From: UBA6921 sp031363085
GTDB lineage: Bacteria; Pseudomonadota; Gammaproteobacteria; SG8-11
Assembly: GCA_031363085.1 (NCBI GenBank)
Contig: JANLTU010000110.1
Location: 1-64,000, forward strand
Direction of reading: 5' to 3'
Length of the DNA: 64,000 nucleotides
A program made the translations under genes and the position numbers. Under the pieces are notes generated by a model, which was not told the origin of the DNA, ran no database searches, and saw nothing but the letters and a program-made list of their open reading frames with translations. Position 1 is the stretch's first letter; each line of letters starts with the position of its first letter. Below are positions 11,996 to 21,423 of this stretch, piece by piece.

Positions 11996-14080
11996 ATGTT
12001 GAAAAAAATGAACCCCATCGATTTTAAAAACCCGGCCTTATACATCAACCGGGAGTTAAGCCAGCTTGAATTCAATTGGCGTGTCCTGGCACAAGCCAAG
12101 GATGACACCATGCCCTTGCTGGAGCGGCTGCGTTTCCTGTGCATTTCCAGCACTAACATGGACGAATTTTTCGAAATCCGTGTGGCGGGGTTGATGGAGC
12201 AGCTCGAACTTCCTGCTGTCAAGCCCGGGCCCGATAACCTTTCCCCGCATGAGGTGCTCAACGTGGTCAGTGCGCGCGCGCACGAGCTGGTCGCGGAACA
12301 GTACCGGGTGTTGAACGAGGTGCTGATTCCGAAATTACAGCAGGCGGGTATCCATTTTGTGCGTCGCGGCGAATGGAGCGCAATGCAGGGAAGCTGGCTG
12401 CGCGACTATTTCGAAACCGAAGTATTGCCGATGTTAAGCCCGCTCGGGCTCGATCCTGCGCATCCGTTCCCGCGCATTCTCAACAAGAGTCTGAACTTCA
12501 TCATCGCGCTCAAGGGCAAGGACGCGTTCGGTCGCAGCAGTAATCTCGCCATCGTGCAGGCGCCGCGCGCGTTGCCGCGCATCATCCAGATTCCGGCCGA
12601 ACACAGCAACGGTTCGCCCTACCACTTCGTGTTTTTGTCGTCGCTGATTCATCACTATATGGCGGATTTGTTTCCTGGCATGAAGGTGCTGGGCTCGTAT
12701 CAATTTCGCGTCACCCGCAACAGCGATTTATTCGTCGATCACGAAGAAGTGCAAGACCTGCTGCACGCGGTGCAGGGCGAACTTGCACAGCGCCGCTTCG
12801 GCGACACGGTGCGCCTGGAAGTCGTCGACGACTGCCCGGAACGCCTGACGGCCTATCTGCTGAATCAGTTCGAATTGGGCGCCGCCGACTTGTACAAAGT
12901 GAACGGCCCGGTGAACGTGAACCGGCTGATCGGCATTTACGATCTGGTTGAGCGCCAGGACTTGAAATTTAGCGGATTCACGCCACGGCAGCCGGCGGCG
13001 CTTGCGGAAAATCCGGAAATCTTCGACGTGCTGCGCAAGCAGGACGTGTTGTTGCATCACCCCTACGAGTCGTTCGTGCCGGTGATTGAATTTTTACGCC
13101 AAGCCGCCAGCGACCCGCAAGTGCTGGCGATCAAGCAAACGCTTTATCGCACTGCGCCCGATGCGCCCATCGTCGGGCACCTGGTTTCCGCCGCGCGCGC
13201 CAGCAAGGAAGTGACGGTGGTGATCGAACTGCGCGCGCGCTTCGACGAAGAAGCCAACATCGCGCTGGCGAACCGCCTGCAGGAAGCCGGCGCCCACGTG
13301 GTGTACGGCATCGTCGGTTACAAAACCCACGCCAAAATGATTTTGGTGGTGCGCCGTGAAGGCAAGCACCTGTGCCATTACGTGCATCTGGGCACGGGCA
13401 ACTATCATCCGCTGACCGCGCGTTTTTATACCGACTACGGGTTGCTGACCAGCAACAAAGACATCGGCGCGGATGTGCACAAAGTGTTTTTACAACTGAC
13501 CAGTCTGGGCCGCGTGGCCAAGTTGCAGAAACTGCTGCAAGCGCCATTCACGTTGCACGACGGCTTGCTGGAAAAAATCAAACGCGAGGTAAAACACGCC
13601 GAACACGGCAAGCCCGCACGCATCATTGCCAAAATGAACTCGCTGGCGGAGCCGCACATCATTCACGCGCTGTATGCGGCGTCGGCGGCGGGCGTGCACA
13701 TTGATCTGATCGTGCGCGGCACCTGCGGGTTACGTCCGGGCATTGCCGGTGTGTCGGAAAATATCCGCGTGCGCTCGATTGTCGGGCGCTTTTTAGAACA
13801 TGCGCGCGTCTGTTATTTCCATAACGGCGGCGAGCCCGACCTGTTGTGTTCCAGCGCCGATTGGATGGAGCGCAACTTCTTTCGCCGCGTCGAGGTGTGT
13901 TTCCCGGTCGAGGTAAAAACTTTGCGCGAGCGCATGGTGCACGATCTTGAAATTTATCTGCAAGACAATACGCAAGCCTGGGACTTGCACAGCGACGGTA
14001 GTTACCAGCGGGTTACGGCGCAGGGGCAGACACCGATCAGTGCGCAGTCGGTGCTGCTGGATGAGTTCGCGGAAACCTAA
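11996..14080 (+). CDS. ppk1: Polyphosphate kinase 1
   Basis: Polymerises the terminal phosphate of ATP into polyphosphate at the membrane. The protein of about 694 residues has the N-terminal helical domain (YINRELSQLEFNWRVLAQA), the head domain, and the two phospholipase D-like C-terminal domains. KTHAKMILVVRR carries the histidine phosphorylated in PPK1, and VHLGTGNYHPLTARFYTDYG and IAGVSENIRVRSIVGRFLEH are conserved blocks. Start is uncertain: GTG 11975, ATG 11996 and ATG 12008 are in frame and none has a good ribosome site. It converges with ppx, so synthesis and breakdown of polyphosphate are encoded tail to tail. Confidence 0.95.
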   Translation: MLKKMNPIDFKNPALYINRELSQLEFNWRVLAQAKDDTMPLLERLRFLCISSTNMDEFFEIRVAGLMEQLELPAVKPGPDNLSPHEVLNVVSARAHELVAEQYRVLNEVLIPKLQQAGIHFVRRGEWSAMQGSWLRDYFETEVLPMLSPLGLDPAHPFPRILNKSLNFIIALKGKDAFGRSSNLAIVQAPRALPRIIQIPAEHSNGSPYHFVFLSSLIHHYMADLFPGMKVLGSYQFRVTRNSDLFVDHEEVQDLLHAVQGELAQRRFGDTVRLEVVDDCPERLTAYLLNQFELGAADLYKVNGPVNVNRLIGIYDLVERQDLKFSGFTPRQPAALAENPEIFDVLRKQDVLLHHPYESFVPVIEFLRQAASDPQVLAIKQTLYRTAPDAPIVGHLVSAARASKEVTVVIELRARFDEEANIALANRLQEAGAHVVYGIVGYKTHAKMILVVRREGKHLCHYVHLGTGNYHPLTARFYTDYGLLTSNKDIGADVHKVFLQLTSLGRVAKLQKLLQAPFTLHDGLLEKIKREVKHAEHGKPARIIAKMNSLAEPHIIHALYAASAAGVHIDLIVRGTCGLRPGIAGVSENIRVRSIVGRFLEHARVCYFHNGGEPDLLCSSADWMERNFFRRVEVCFPVEVKTLRERMVHDLEIYLQDNTQAWDLHSDGSYQRVTAQGQTPISAQSVLLDEFAET

Positions 14081-14111
14081 GCGCAAACATCAGCCACGCG
14101 GTTGTTTTCCG

Positions 14112-15614
14112 TCACGCAATCTCAAACAAAATTTCTGCTTCGCGTAACTGCGCCGCTTCTTGCGCCAGATCGGCGCGCAACAACGGCCGTGACTCCAGCC
14201 AGCCCTGCGGGCACTGCAATTTCAAAGTGCGTTTATTCGCCACGAGCATCAAGCTGGGCAACGCTTCGCTGCCGCGACTGCGCTGTAAAATAACCGCCAG
14301 CCGCAGCAGCACCGCCATGCGCAACCACGCGCTGGCGTGCGTCGCGGGTAATTCCTTCAACGCGGCCAGCGGCAGCTTGCCGCGTTGCGCACGCAACAGC
14401 AGGCTGAGTAGTTTGCGTTCGAATGTCGTGAAGCCGTCGAGGTCGGCGTTCTCGACAATATAGGCGCCGTGTTTGTGGTACTGATTGCTGGCGATATCCA
14501 GGCCGATCTCATGCAACTGCGCCGCCCAAGCCAGGTGCTTGGTGACTTGCATATCACGCAAATCCCAGTGGGCGGCGACGCACTCCAGCAATTGGCGCGC
14601 GTTGTTTTCCACGCGCCCAGCCTGCGCTGCATCGACATGAAAACGCGCCGCCAAGGCCGCAACGCTGCTGGCACAGGTGTCTTGTTCTGCCGGCCAGCCG
14701 AGCATGTCGTACAGCAGCCCTTCGCGCAGCGCGCCCTCGGAAACGCGCATCTGGGTCACGCCCAGCACCTCGAACAGTGCAACCAGAATGGCGACGCCGC
14801 CGGGAAACACCGACGCGCGCTCCGGGTTGAGCCCCGCGAATTTCAGCCGCTCGATGTGACCGGACTTGATGATCGTTTCAACCAGCCGCTCCAGCGCGGA
14901 GTGGGTGATGCCGTCATTGCCGCCGCCACTCAGCCGCAGCACATTGTCGACTGCGCGTATTGTTCCCGATGCACCGACCGCGTGCTCCCAACCGGCCGTG
15001 CCGAAATCAGCAGCAGCCGGTTGCAGGGTTGCGGCGGCGGCGGTTTGCGCGCGTTGCCAGCGCTTGGCGGTGATTTCGCCGTCCTCGAAAAACCTGCGGC
15101 TGAACGACACACAGCCCATATCCAGGCTCAGTAAATTTTGCGGTGTACCGCGCGCGCCGATGATCAGTTCAGTGCTGCCGCCGCCGATGTCAACCACCAA
15201 CCGGCGCTGGCCGTTGTCTGCCAGCGTATGCGCGACGCCCAAATAAATGAGCCGCGCTTCGTCCTGGCCGGAAATGATTTTGATCGGGTGGCCCAGTGCG
15301 CGCTCCGCCGTTACCAGGAATTCTTTGGCATTGCGCGCGTTACGCAAGGTGTTGGTGCCCACCGCACGCACCGCGCGCCGTGGCATGGCGCGCAAGCGTT
15401 CACCGAATTTCAGCAGGCAATCGAGCGCGCGTTGTTGCGCGGCGGGGGTGAGGTTGCCGTCACTGTCGAGACCTGCGCCCAAGTGAATCATCTCGCGCAT
15501 GCGGTCGAGCACTTGCAACTCGCCCTCGTAGGCGCGCGCGATTTTCATGTGAAAACTGTTCGAGCCCAGATCGACGGCGGCAAGCACTTCGGAAGATTTC
15601 GGTGGTGTAGGCAT
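14112..15614 (-). CDS. ppx: Exopolyphosphatase / pppGpp phosphohydrolase
   Basis: Removes terminal phosphate from polyphosphate, and family members may also act on pppGpp. The 500-residue protein opens with the ASKHA-type phosphate loop AAVDLGSNSFHMKIA, has a second one at VVDIGGGSTELIIGA, and carries the C-terminal HD-like helical domain (about 310-500) typical of the longer Ppx form. It converges on ppk1 with only about 30 bases between stops. Ppx and GppA cannot be separated with certainty by eye; the pairing with ppk1 favours Ppx. Confidence 0.92.
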   Translation of the reverse strand: MPTPPKSSEVLAAVDLGSNSFHMKIARAYEGELQVLDRMREMIHLGAGLDSDGNLTPAAQQRALDCLLKFGERLRAMPRRAVRAVGTNTLRNARNAKEFLVTAERALGHPIKIISGQDEARLIYLGVAHTLADNGQRRLVVDIGGGSTELIIGARGTPQNLLSLDMGCVSFSRRFFEDGEITAKRWQRAQTAAAATLQPAAADFGTAGWEHAVGASGTIRAVDNVLRLSGGGNDGITHSALERLVETIIKSGHIERLKFAGLNPERASVFPGGVAILVALFEVLGVTQMRVSEGALREGLLYDMLGWPAEQDTCASSVAALAARFHVDAAQAGRVENNARQLLECVAAHWDLRDMQVTKHLAWAAQLHEIGLDIASNQYHKHGAYIVENADLDGFTTFERKLLSLLLRAQRGKLPLAALKELPATHASAWLRMAVLLRLAVILQRSRGSEALPSLMLVANKRTLKLQCPQGWLESRPLLRADLAQEAAQLREAEILFEIA

Positions 15615-15897
15615 AACATCCCGGTTGGAAAATGATGATTTGTAGGCGTCACCCGTCGCGCCGAAGGCGGCGCCCCCACTTCGGGCCGCAGAACCAGTGC
15701 TGTAACAGTGAACCGGCCTATTAATTAATATCCGCTACTGCCGATATTATCGCCGGAGTCGTTCCGCGCTGTGTACTATGCACTCCACCGCGCTATTACA
15801 GAACACGTTCCAACACACTGAAGCCGTGTGCAAAGCTTGGACGACGCAGCCATAATATCGCCCGATTCAAACAGCAAGAGCAGTGGGAGAACAACTC

Positions 15898-16440
15898 GTG
15901 TCGAAGTTATGGATAGGGATTGCGGTTGCGGTGTTCGCATTGGCAGCCTGCGCTGAAAAGTTTGTGCTCAGCGGTTCGCCGGAGGTGGGCGGCTTGGTGA
16001 TCGTCGACGCGATGGTAAAAACCAAAAGCTTTCTGGGGCAAGAAAGCGAGCCCGCCGTGGTCAAAGTCACGCTGCGCAAAGTGATCGGCGATATTTTTAT
16101 CGATGGCGAAATCTTGCAAGGCTTGTTTGTATTTCAGGGCTTGAAGCCGGGTAAATATCAATTAATTTCCGTGACCACCAAACCGGCCAAAAAAGAAGTG
16201 GTGCTGACGGTGCCGGGCGACGACGAAGAAACCTTCACGTTTGACGTGGCCGCCGGCACACCCCTCTATATTGGCCAAGTGAAAATTCAGCAAGACGTGC
16301 GCCTCCGCGACTTGGGCATCCGTTTTAGTCTCAGCCCCGCTCCCAAGCGCGAAATCGAAGCGTGGAAAACCTTGCTGGAACAATCGCTGCGTTCGCAGTG
16401 GAAGTATGTAGTAGAAAAACACATCGCCTCGCTGTCCTGA
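15898..16440 (+). CDS. Hypothetical lipoprotein
   Basis: About 180 residues with a lipoprotein signal (VSKLWIGIAVAVFALAAC, lipobox LAAC), so it should be lipid-anchored at the cell envelope. The mature part is predicted beta-rich, with a segment (about 55-115) that resembles the prealbumin/carboxypeptidase-regulatory-like sandwich found in many lipoproteins (FVFQGLKPGKYQLISVTTKP). GTG 15898 is preferred to GTG 15883 because it is preceded by GGGAGA and gives a proper signal peptide. No function is assigned. It stands alone, upstream of the porins and separated by their promoter. Confidence 0.75.
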   Translation: MSKLWIGIAVAVFALAACAEKFVLSGSPEVGGLVIVDAMVKTKSFLGQESEPAVVKVTLRKVIGDIFIDGEILQGLFVFQGLKPGKYQLISVTTKPAKKEVVLTVPGDDEETFTFDVAAGTPLYIGQVKIQQDVRLRDLGIRFSLSPAPKREIEAWKTLLEQSLRSQWKYVVEKHIASLS

Positions 16441-16559
16441 CGCTCCGCCAGCAGTTAAGGACTAAAAACCCCTCGTGGCCAAAGGATTTTGCACGCCCGT
16501 TGCCATCCCCGATTCGCCCTGATTGTTACAAATTTGCTACAAAATTGTTTCTATGTGGC

Positions 16560-16571
16560 GGCAAATTTGCC
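16560..16571. promoter_or_regulatory. 12-bp palindrome before the porin promoter
   Basis: GGCAAATTTGCC is a perfect palindrome six bases upstream of the proposed -35 box of the first porin gene, and CAAATTTGC occurs again about 30 bases further upstream. It is a candidate regulator-binding site. Confidence 0.45.
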
Positions 16572-16576
16572 ATTTG

Positions 16577-16604
16577 TTGCATCTTTGCCAAAAACTGCTA
16601 TAAA
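16577..16604 (+). promoter_or_regulatory. Candidate sigma70 promoter of porin gene 1
   Basis: TTGCAT, 16-base spacer, TATAAA, giving a leader of about 55 bases to the ATG at 16666 in an AT-rich stretch. Confidence 0.5.
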
Positions 16605-16665
16605 TACCGGGCAGAGAAACTTGGGTACACCAAATCGATCTTCACACCACTTGGGAGAGTACTAC

Positions 16666-18069
16666 ATGAAAAAATCAATTCTCGCGATCACCGTTAGCGC
16701 TGCCTTGGGCGCTAGCTCAGCACAAGCCGCCGTCGAAGTGTACGGCAAACTGCATTTGTCTCTAGACCAACTTGATAACGGCAATGTCTATAACGGTGAT
16801 ACCAATAATGCCGCATCGACCGTGAGTGCGACCAAGGGCGCGCCCGAGAGTGGTGGTGCAGCCAATGCGGGCACCAAAGCCAAGTCACTGTACGTATCCA
16901 ACAATAGAAGCATTCTGGGTTTCAAGGCGTCTGAAGATCTTGAAGGCGGTATGAAAGCCATCGCGGTGCTGGAGTTCACGATCGAGGCCGATAATCAGGT
17001 GGCTACCGTACCCTTCAGCGAGCGCGAAGTGTACGGAGGTTTGGGTGGTGGTTTCGGTACCGTGCGCATCGGCAAAATTGATACGCCGACGAAATTGCTG
17101 GGCCGTAAGGCGGATTTTTTCAGTCAACAAGTTGGCGATGCGCGTAACTTGACGGGGCGTGCCAGTGGCTTGGGTTTGGTGACCAACGCGCCGCGTCACA
17201 ATGATGCCTCTCTCAGAAACCCGGCGTACACATATAACACGACACAACGACCGAACTGGGAATGGCGCGCGACCAATGCGTTGGCTTATACCTCACCCAC
17301 TATGGGCGGTGTCACCGTGGCGTTTTTGTACAATCCGGATGAAGGCCGTAAGGATTCCAGAATCATAGATTTGACCGCGACACTCGCGGGTGATGCGGGT
17401 CCGGGAAAGATGGTCGCAGGATTGGGTTGGTCAAGTCACGGCAAGGCGTGGAACAATGACGAGAAAGCCGAAACCAATATCCGCTTTGCCGGTAGTTATG
17501 CAATTGATGATATCAAGGTGGGGCTGTTTTATCAGAAGTCCGCCAACATGAATGCGGTTCCCGCAGTTGCTGCGATTGCTGCCTCAGGCGTTACTACTCC
17601 AGAAACAGTGTGTATCAACACTGCTACGGTTCCCACGAGCAGCAAGATTTGTGGCAGTGACAACAGCGTTAAAAAAGTTGTTGCCGAAAGCTTGGATCGC
17701 ACCACCTGGGGTATCGGTGGTTCGTACAAAATTGGTGCGGGTGCTATCAAGGCCCAGTATTACAAAGCTGGCGTGTCCAAGGGTGCAGCCGAAGATCCCG
17801 CTGACGCTGCGAGCATGATTGTGCTTGGTTACGACCATAATCTATCGAAGAACACCAAGCTGTATGTTGCCTATGCAAAGACCAAGAACGACGACAATGG
17901 CGTTTTGGGAACTGCCGGTAGCGGCAACAAGATCCCGACCAAGGGTGGCACCTACGCCGCCGCCGGCGCCGCTCACGCCGCCAACAATATTCCCGGGCAA
18001 AGCGTGAACACTATCAACAACGGCAGCGATCCCAAGGCTTTGTCCTTGGGCATGATCTTCACGTTCTAA
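16666..18069 (+). CDS. Gram-negative porin
   Basis: A 467-residue outer-membrane general porin. Signal peptide MKKSILAITVSAALGASSAQA is followed by AVEVYGKLHLSLDQ, the first strand of a 16-stranded trimeric porin, and the chain ends in aromatic residue Phe (MIFTF), the outer-membrane insertion signal. GGGFGTVRIGKIDTPTKLLG and VGDARNLTG are the loop 3 region found in this family. It is about 95 residues longer than the adjacent porin, the extra sequence being low-complexity loops rich in Ala/Thr/Asn. The frame is open upstream to 16489, but ATG 16666 starts the signal peptide. Own promoter and terminator. Confidence 0.93.
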   Translation: MKKSILAITVSAALGASSAQAAVEVYGKLHLSLDQLDNGNVYNGDTNNAASTVSATKGAPESGGAANAGTKAKSLYVSNNRSILGFKASEDLEGGMKAIAVLEFTIEADNQVATVPFSEREVYGGLGGGFGTVRIGKIDTPTKLLGRKADFFSQQVGDARNLTGRASGLGLVTNAPRHNDASLRNPAYTYNTTQRPNWEWRATNALAYTSPTMGGVTVAFLYNPDEGRKDSRIIDLTATLAGDAGPGKMVAGLGWSSHGKAWNNDEKAETNIRFAGSYAIDDIKVGLFYQKSANMNAVPAVAAIAASGVTTPETVCINTATVPTSSKICGSDNSVKKVVAESLDRTTWGIGGSYKIGAGAIKAQYYKAGVSKGAAEDPADAASMIVLGYDHNLSKNTKLYVAYAKTKNDDNGVLGTAGSGNKIPTKGGTYAAAGAAHAANNIPGQSVNTINNGSDPKALSLGMIFTF

Positions 18070-18093
18070 GTATTCGTTGAAGAGAGCAGTGTA

Positions 18094-18118
18094 CTGACGG
18101 AGCCCTGGGCTCCGTCAG
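18094..18118 (+). terminator. Hairpin between the two porin genes
   Basis: CTGACGGAGCC, three-base loop, GGCTCCGTCAG, followed by TTTGT. The 11-bp stem is strong but the T-tract is short, so some read-through into the second porin gene is possible. Confidence 0.7.
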
Positions 18119-18178
18119 TTTGTAACCATGGGTAGAAGTATATTTTTGGAAGATTCACAACTCACGAGGAGTCTCACA

Positions 18179-19300
18179 ATGAAGAAGTCAGTTTTGGCAG
18201 TAGCAGTGGGTGCGGCCTTGGTCATGGCCGGTGCAGCAAACGCCGATGTCTCCATTTACGGCAAGGCGCATGTTTCAATCGACAACTTGGACAATGGCGA
18301 TAAGTCGTATCTCTATGTATCGAGCAACTCCAGCCGCATTGGCTTCAAAGCCTCGGAAGATCTCGATGGCGGAATGAAGGTGGGCTTTATGGCTGAGCAA
18401 ACCATCGAGATGGATGGTACTGGCGCAAAAGTCTTCGACCGCGAAACTTATGTCAGTCTGGGCGGCGGATTCGGCGGGTTTGCGATAGGCAAAATCGATT
18501 CTCCGATGAAATCGCTGGGCCGCAAGATCGACTTTTTCAACGACCAGATTGGTGATGCGCGTAACTTGACCGCAGAGCAATTTAGTCTTACAGACTTAGG
18601 TATTACTAAGGCAAAAATATGTCCAGGTACGCTGAGCGCAGCGGCTGATGCTGCATGCGCCACATTATTGAAAACTAAGACTGTTGGTTTCGATTCTCGC
18701 CTTGGCAACATGATTACCTATACGAGCCCGGATATGGGTGGTGCAGGTGTAACTGTAGCGTTTATACCGGAAGATGGCATTAAGGATGGCAGTGCCTATG
18801 ACTTAGCGGTTAACTATACCGGTGGTCCGCTATTTGTTGGTTTTGCCTATGAGAGTCATGGCAAAGGCATGAACGCGGGTGGTGAAGTTGAATCCGGCTT
18901 GCGTTTAGGTGCGAGTTTCGCCATGGGTGATGCAAAGGTTGCAGGGATGTTGCATAGCGCGAAGAATATCGGTGGTTTCAAAGACATTAATACGACAATT
19001 TTGGGCGTCGGCGCATCCTATAAGTTAGGTGCAGGTGCAATCAAGGGCCAGCTCTACAAGGCGGATAAATACAAGGACACGTCGAAGACGGGTGCGACCA
19101 TGATTGCGCTGGGTTATGACCATTCGCTGTCGAAAAATACTATGGTCTACGCTGCCTATGCCGTAACCAACAACGACGATAGTGGTAAGTACAGTGTTGC
19201 GGGCGCGGGCCATGGTGCCAACCCTGGCTTCGCTACCGACAGTTCTGGCAAATCAGAAAGCCCAACGGGTCTGTCCTTCGGTGTCATTACCAAGTTCTAA
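18179..19300 (+). CDS. Gram-negative porin
   Basis: A 373-residue paralogue of the preceding porin. Signal peptide MKKSVLAVAVGAALVMAGAANA, mature start DVSIYGKAHVSIDNLDNG, loop 3 region GGGFGGFAIGKIDSPMKSLG, and terminal Phe (GVITKF). The two proteins share the SRIGFKASEDLDGGMK-type strand pair and the YDHSLSKNTMVYAAYA strand, so they arose by tandem duplication and then diverged in surface loops. A GAGGAG ribosome site precedes ATG 18179. Substrate preference cannot be read from sequence. Confidence 0.93.
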   Translation: MKKSVLAVAVGAALVMAGAANADVSIYGKAHVSIDNLDNGDKSYLYVSSNSSRIGFKASEDLDGGMKVGFMAEQTIEMDGTGAKVFDRETYVSLGGGFGGFAIGKIDSPMKSLGRKIDFFNDQIGDARNLTAEQFSLTDLGITKAKICPGTLSAAADAACATLLKTKTVGFDSRLGNMITYTSPDMGGAGVTVAFIPEDGIKDGSAYDLAVNYTGGPLFVGFAYESHGKGMNAGGEVESGLRLGASFAMGDAKVAGMLHSAKNIGGFKDINTTILGVGASYKLGAGAIKGQLYKADKYKDTSKTGATMIALGYDHSLSKNTMVYAAYAVTNNDDSGKYSVAGAGHGANPGFATDSSGKSESPTGLSFGVITKF

Positions 19301-19339
19301 ATAACTGACAGTAGTTAATAAAGTTCTACGCAGTTTTTC

Positions 19340-19366
19340 ACGGGGCCTTCGGGCCCCGTTTGTTTT
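19340..19366 (+). terminator. Rho-independent terminator of porin gene 2
   Basis: ACGGGGCC, TTCG tetraloop, GGCCCCGT, then TTTGTTTT. Confidence 0.85.
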
Positions 19367-19368
19367 AC

Positions 19369-19393
19369 GTAGGGTGGGGGGTGTTCACCCTAC
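19369..19393. repeat. GTAGGGTG/CACCCTAC palindrome
   Basis: Eight-base perfect arms with a nine-base G-rich loop, next to the porin terminator. It resembles a REP-type element, of a different head sequence from the palindromes in the ars operon. Confidence 0.55.
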
Positions 19394-19424
19394 ACATTGC
19401 GATTTTTATCGACGGTGAAGGAGC

Positions 19425-19934
19425 ATGACGCGACATTCAATTTATCAGGGCAAGGTGGTGGATTTGGGCATGGAGACGGTGCTGTTGCCCAACGGCCAGA
19501 ACATCGAGTTGGAAATCGTGCGCCATCCTGGTGGTGCAGCGGTGCTGGCCTTGGATGACGCGCAACGGGTGTGCGTACTGCATCAATATCGTCACGCCGT
19601 CGGTGCCTGGTTATGGGAGCTGCCGGCCGGAAAACTGGACCCGGGCGAGCCGCCGCTGGTCACCGCACAACGTGAGCTGGAAGAGGAAGCGGGGGTGCAC
19701 GCACAACAATGGTCAAGCCTTGGAGCCATGGTGAGCACGCCGGGATTTTGCGACGAAGTGATTCATTTGTTCGTGGCGCGCGAACTGACGGCTGTGCCGT
19801 TACGGCGTGAACCTGACGAAGTCATCCAGGTGTTTTGGTGGACGCCGCAGGAAGTGCATGCGCATCTGGAGCAGGGCGACGTGCGCGATGCCAAGACCTT
19901 AATCGCGCTGTACCGCTGGATGCTGATGGGGTAA
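19425..19934 (+). CDS. nudF: Nudix hydrolase, ADP-ribose pyrophosphatase type
   Basis: Hydrolyses ADP-ribose to AMP and ribose 5-phosphate, removing a reactive metabolite. The 169-residue protein has a complete Nudix box from GKLDPGEPP to RELEEEAGV (about residues 69-91) that binds catalytic magnesium, preceded by the domain-swapped N-terminal sheet typical of ADP-ribose pyrophosphatases (IELEIVRHPGGAAVLALDD, and QYRHAVGAWLWELPAGKL). A proline 15-17 residues after the box (STPGF) favours ADP-ribose over other substrates. Monocistronic, followed by hemN after 75 bases. Confidence 0.85.
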   Translation: MTRHSIYQGKVVDLGMETVLLPNGQNIELEIVRHPGGAAVLALDDAQRVCVLHQYRHAVGAWLWELPAGKLDPGEPPLVTAQRELEEEAGVHAQQWSSLGAMVSTPGFCDEVIHLFVARELTAVPLRREPDEVIQVFWWTPQEVHAHLEQGDVRDAKTLIALYRWMLMG

Positions 19935-20008
19935 GCCGTGACGGGGTGGTTATAGCGACAATATTTGAGGATAATTGAGCAACGATAAAATTTCGTGGGT
20001 GGGGCCCT

Positions 20009-21409
20009 ATGGATCAGTCGCTGATATTCGATGCCGGATTAATTGAACGGTACGACACCTCCGGCCCGCGCTATACGTCGTATCCGACGGCGGTGCAGTT
20101 TCATAAAAACTTTGGCGAGGCGCAGTACCAGCAGGCCGCACAAGCCAGCAATGAACACCATCGTGCGGGCGAGGCCGCACGGCCGTTGTCGCTGTATTTG
20201 CATCTGCCGTTTTGCGACACCGTGTGTTTTTACTGCGGCTGCAACAAGATCGTGACCAAGAACCGCCAGCGCGCGGTGCCGTATCTTGAACATTTGTACA
20301 AAGAGATCGCGCTGCAGGGCGCGCTGTTCGAGCGCAGTCGCCCGGTGGATCAATTGCACTGGGGCGGCGGTACGCCGACGTTTATTTCACACTCGCAGAT
20401 GCGCGACCTGATGCGCGTGACACGCAAGCATTTTCAACTGCGCGACGACGACAGTGGCGAGTACTCGATAGAAATCGATCCGCGTGAAGCTGACGCGAAA
20501 ACGGTGCGCTTGCTGCGCGAGTTGGGTTTCAATCGCATCAGCCTGGGTGTGCAAGACTTCGACCCGGCGGTGCAAACGGCGGTGAATCGCATTCAGTCGG
20601 AACAGCAGACCTTTGCAGTGCTCGACGCGGCACGCCAGCAAGGTTTTAAATCAGTGAGCATCGATTTGATTTACGGACTGCCACTGCAAAGCGTCGCCAG
20701 CTTTGGGCGCACCCTCGACCGGGTGCTCGCGGTGCTGCCCGACCGCTTGTCGGTGTTCAACTACGCGCACCTGCCGGACCTGTTCAAGACCCAGCGCCAG
20801 ATTAAAGACGCACAGTTGCCGTCGGCGCAGGAAAAACTCGACATCCTCCACCATACCATCGACACATTGACGCACGCCGGTTATCTGTACATCGGCATGG
20901 ACCACTTCGCGCGCCCCGACGACGAACTGGCCCGCGCACAGCGTGCCGGCACGCTATACCGCAATTTTCAGGGCTATTCGACGCATGCCGATTGCGATCT
21001 GGTGGCCATGGGTATCACCTCCATCGGCAAGGTCGGCAACAGCTACGCGCAAAATGTGAAGGAGCTTGACACTTATTACGCGCGCCTCGACGCCGGGCAA
21101 TTGCCGGTGTATCGCGGCGTTGCGTTGGACGCCGACGACCTGCTGCGACGTGCGGTGATCACGCAATTGATTTGTCATTTCCGACTGGATATTGCCGCGC
21201 TCGAAACGCAGTTCGGCATCGTGTTTGCCGACTATTTTGCGACGGAAATACCCGCGTTGCGTCAAATGCAAACCGATGGCTTGCTGAGCTTGAGCGCGCA
21301 GCGCATCGAGGTGCTGCCGGCGGGGCATCTGCTGATTCGCAACGTTTGCATGGTGTTCGACAAATATCAGCGCGGACCGACTGCGCAGCGGTTTTCAAAA
21401 GTGATTTAA
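20009..21409 (+). CDS. hemN: Oxygen-independent coproporphyrinogen III oxidase
   Basis: Radical SAM enzyme that decarboxylates coproporphyrinogen III to protoporphyrinogen IX in haem synthesis under low oxygen. The 466-residue length matches HemN. The CDTVCFYCGC segment near residue 69 holds the CX3CX2CXC cluster site that separates true HemN from HemW, and the N-terminal YDTSGPRYTSYPTA is characteristic. Haem supply of this kind fits the haem-c chemoreceptor further downstream, though no link is shown. ATG 20009 has a GTGGG-type weak ribosome site. No convincing FNR box precedes it. Confidence 0.95.
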   Translation: MDQSLIFDAGLIERYDTSGPRYTSYPTAVQFHKNFGEAQYQQAAQASNEHHRAGEAARPLSLYLHLPFCDTVCFYCGCNKIVTKNRQRAVPYLEHLYKEIALQGALFERSRPVDQLHWGGGTPTFISHSQMRDLMRVTRKHFQLRDDDSGEYSIEIDPREADAKTVRLLRELGFNRISLGVQDFDPAVQTAVNRIQSEQQTFAVLDAARQQGFKSVSIDLIYGLPLQSVASFGRTLDRVLAVLPDRLSVFNYAHLPDLFKTQRQIKDAQLPSAQEKLDILHHTIDTLTHAGYLYIGMDHFARPDDELARAQRAGTLYRNFQGYSTHADCDLVAMGITSIGKVGNSYAQNVKELDTYYARLDAGQLPVYRGVALDADDLLRRAVITQLICHFRLDIAALETQFGIVFADYFATEIPALRQMQTDGLLSLSAQRIEVLPAGHLLIRNVCMVFDKYQRGPTAQRFSKVI

Positions 21410-21423
21410 CGGTGTGTTTGGTA

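Noticed and set aside
19960..20008. Possible FNR box before hemN
   Set aside because: TTGAGGATAATTGAG does not match TTGAT-N4-ATCAA in the second half-site.
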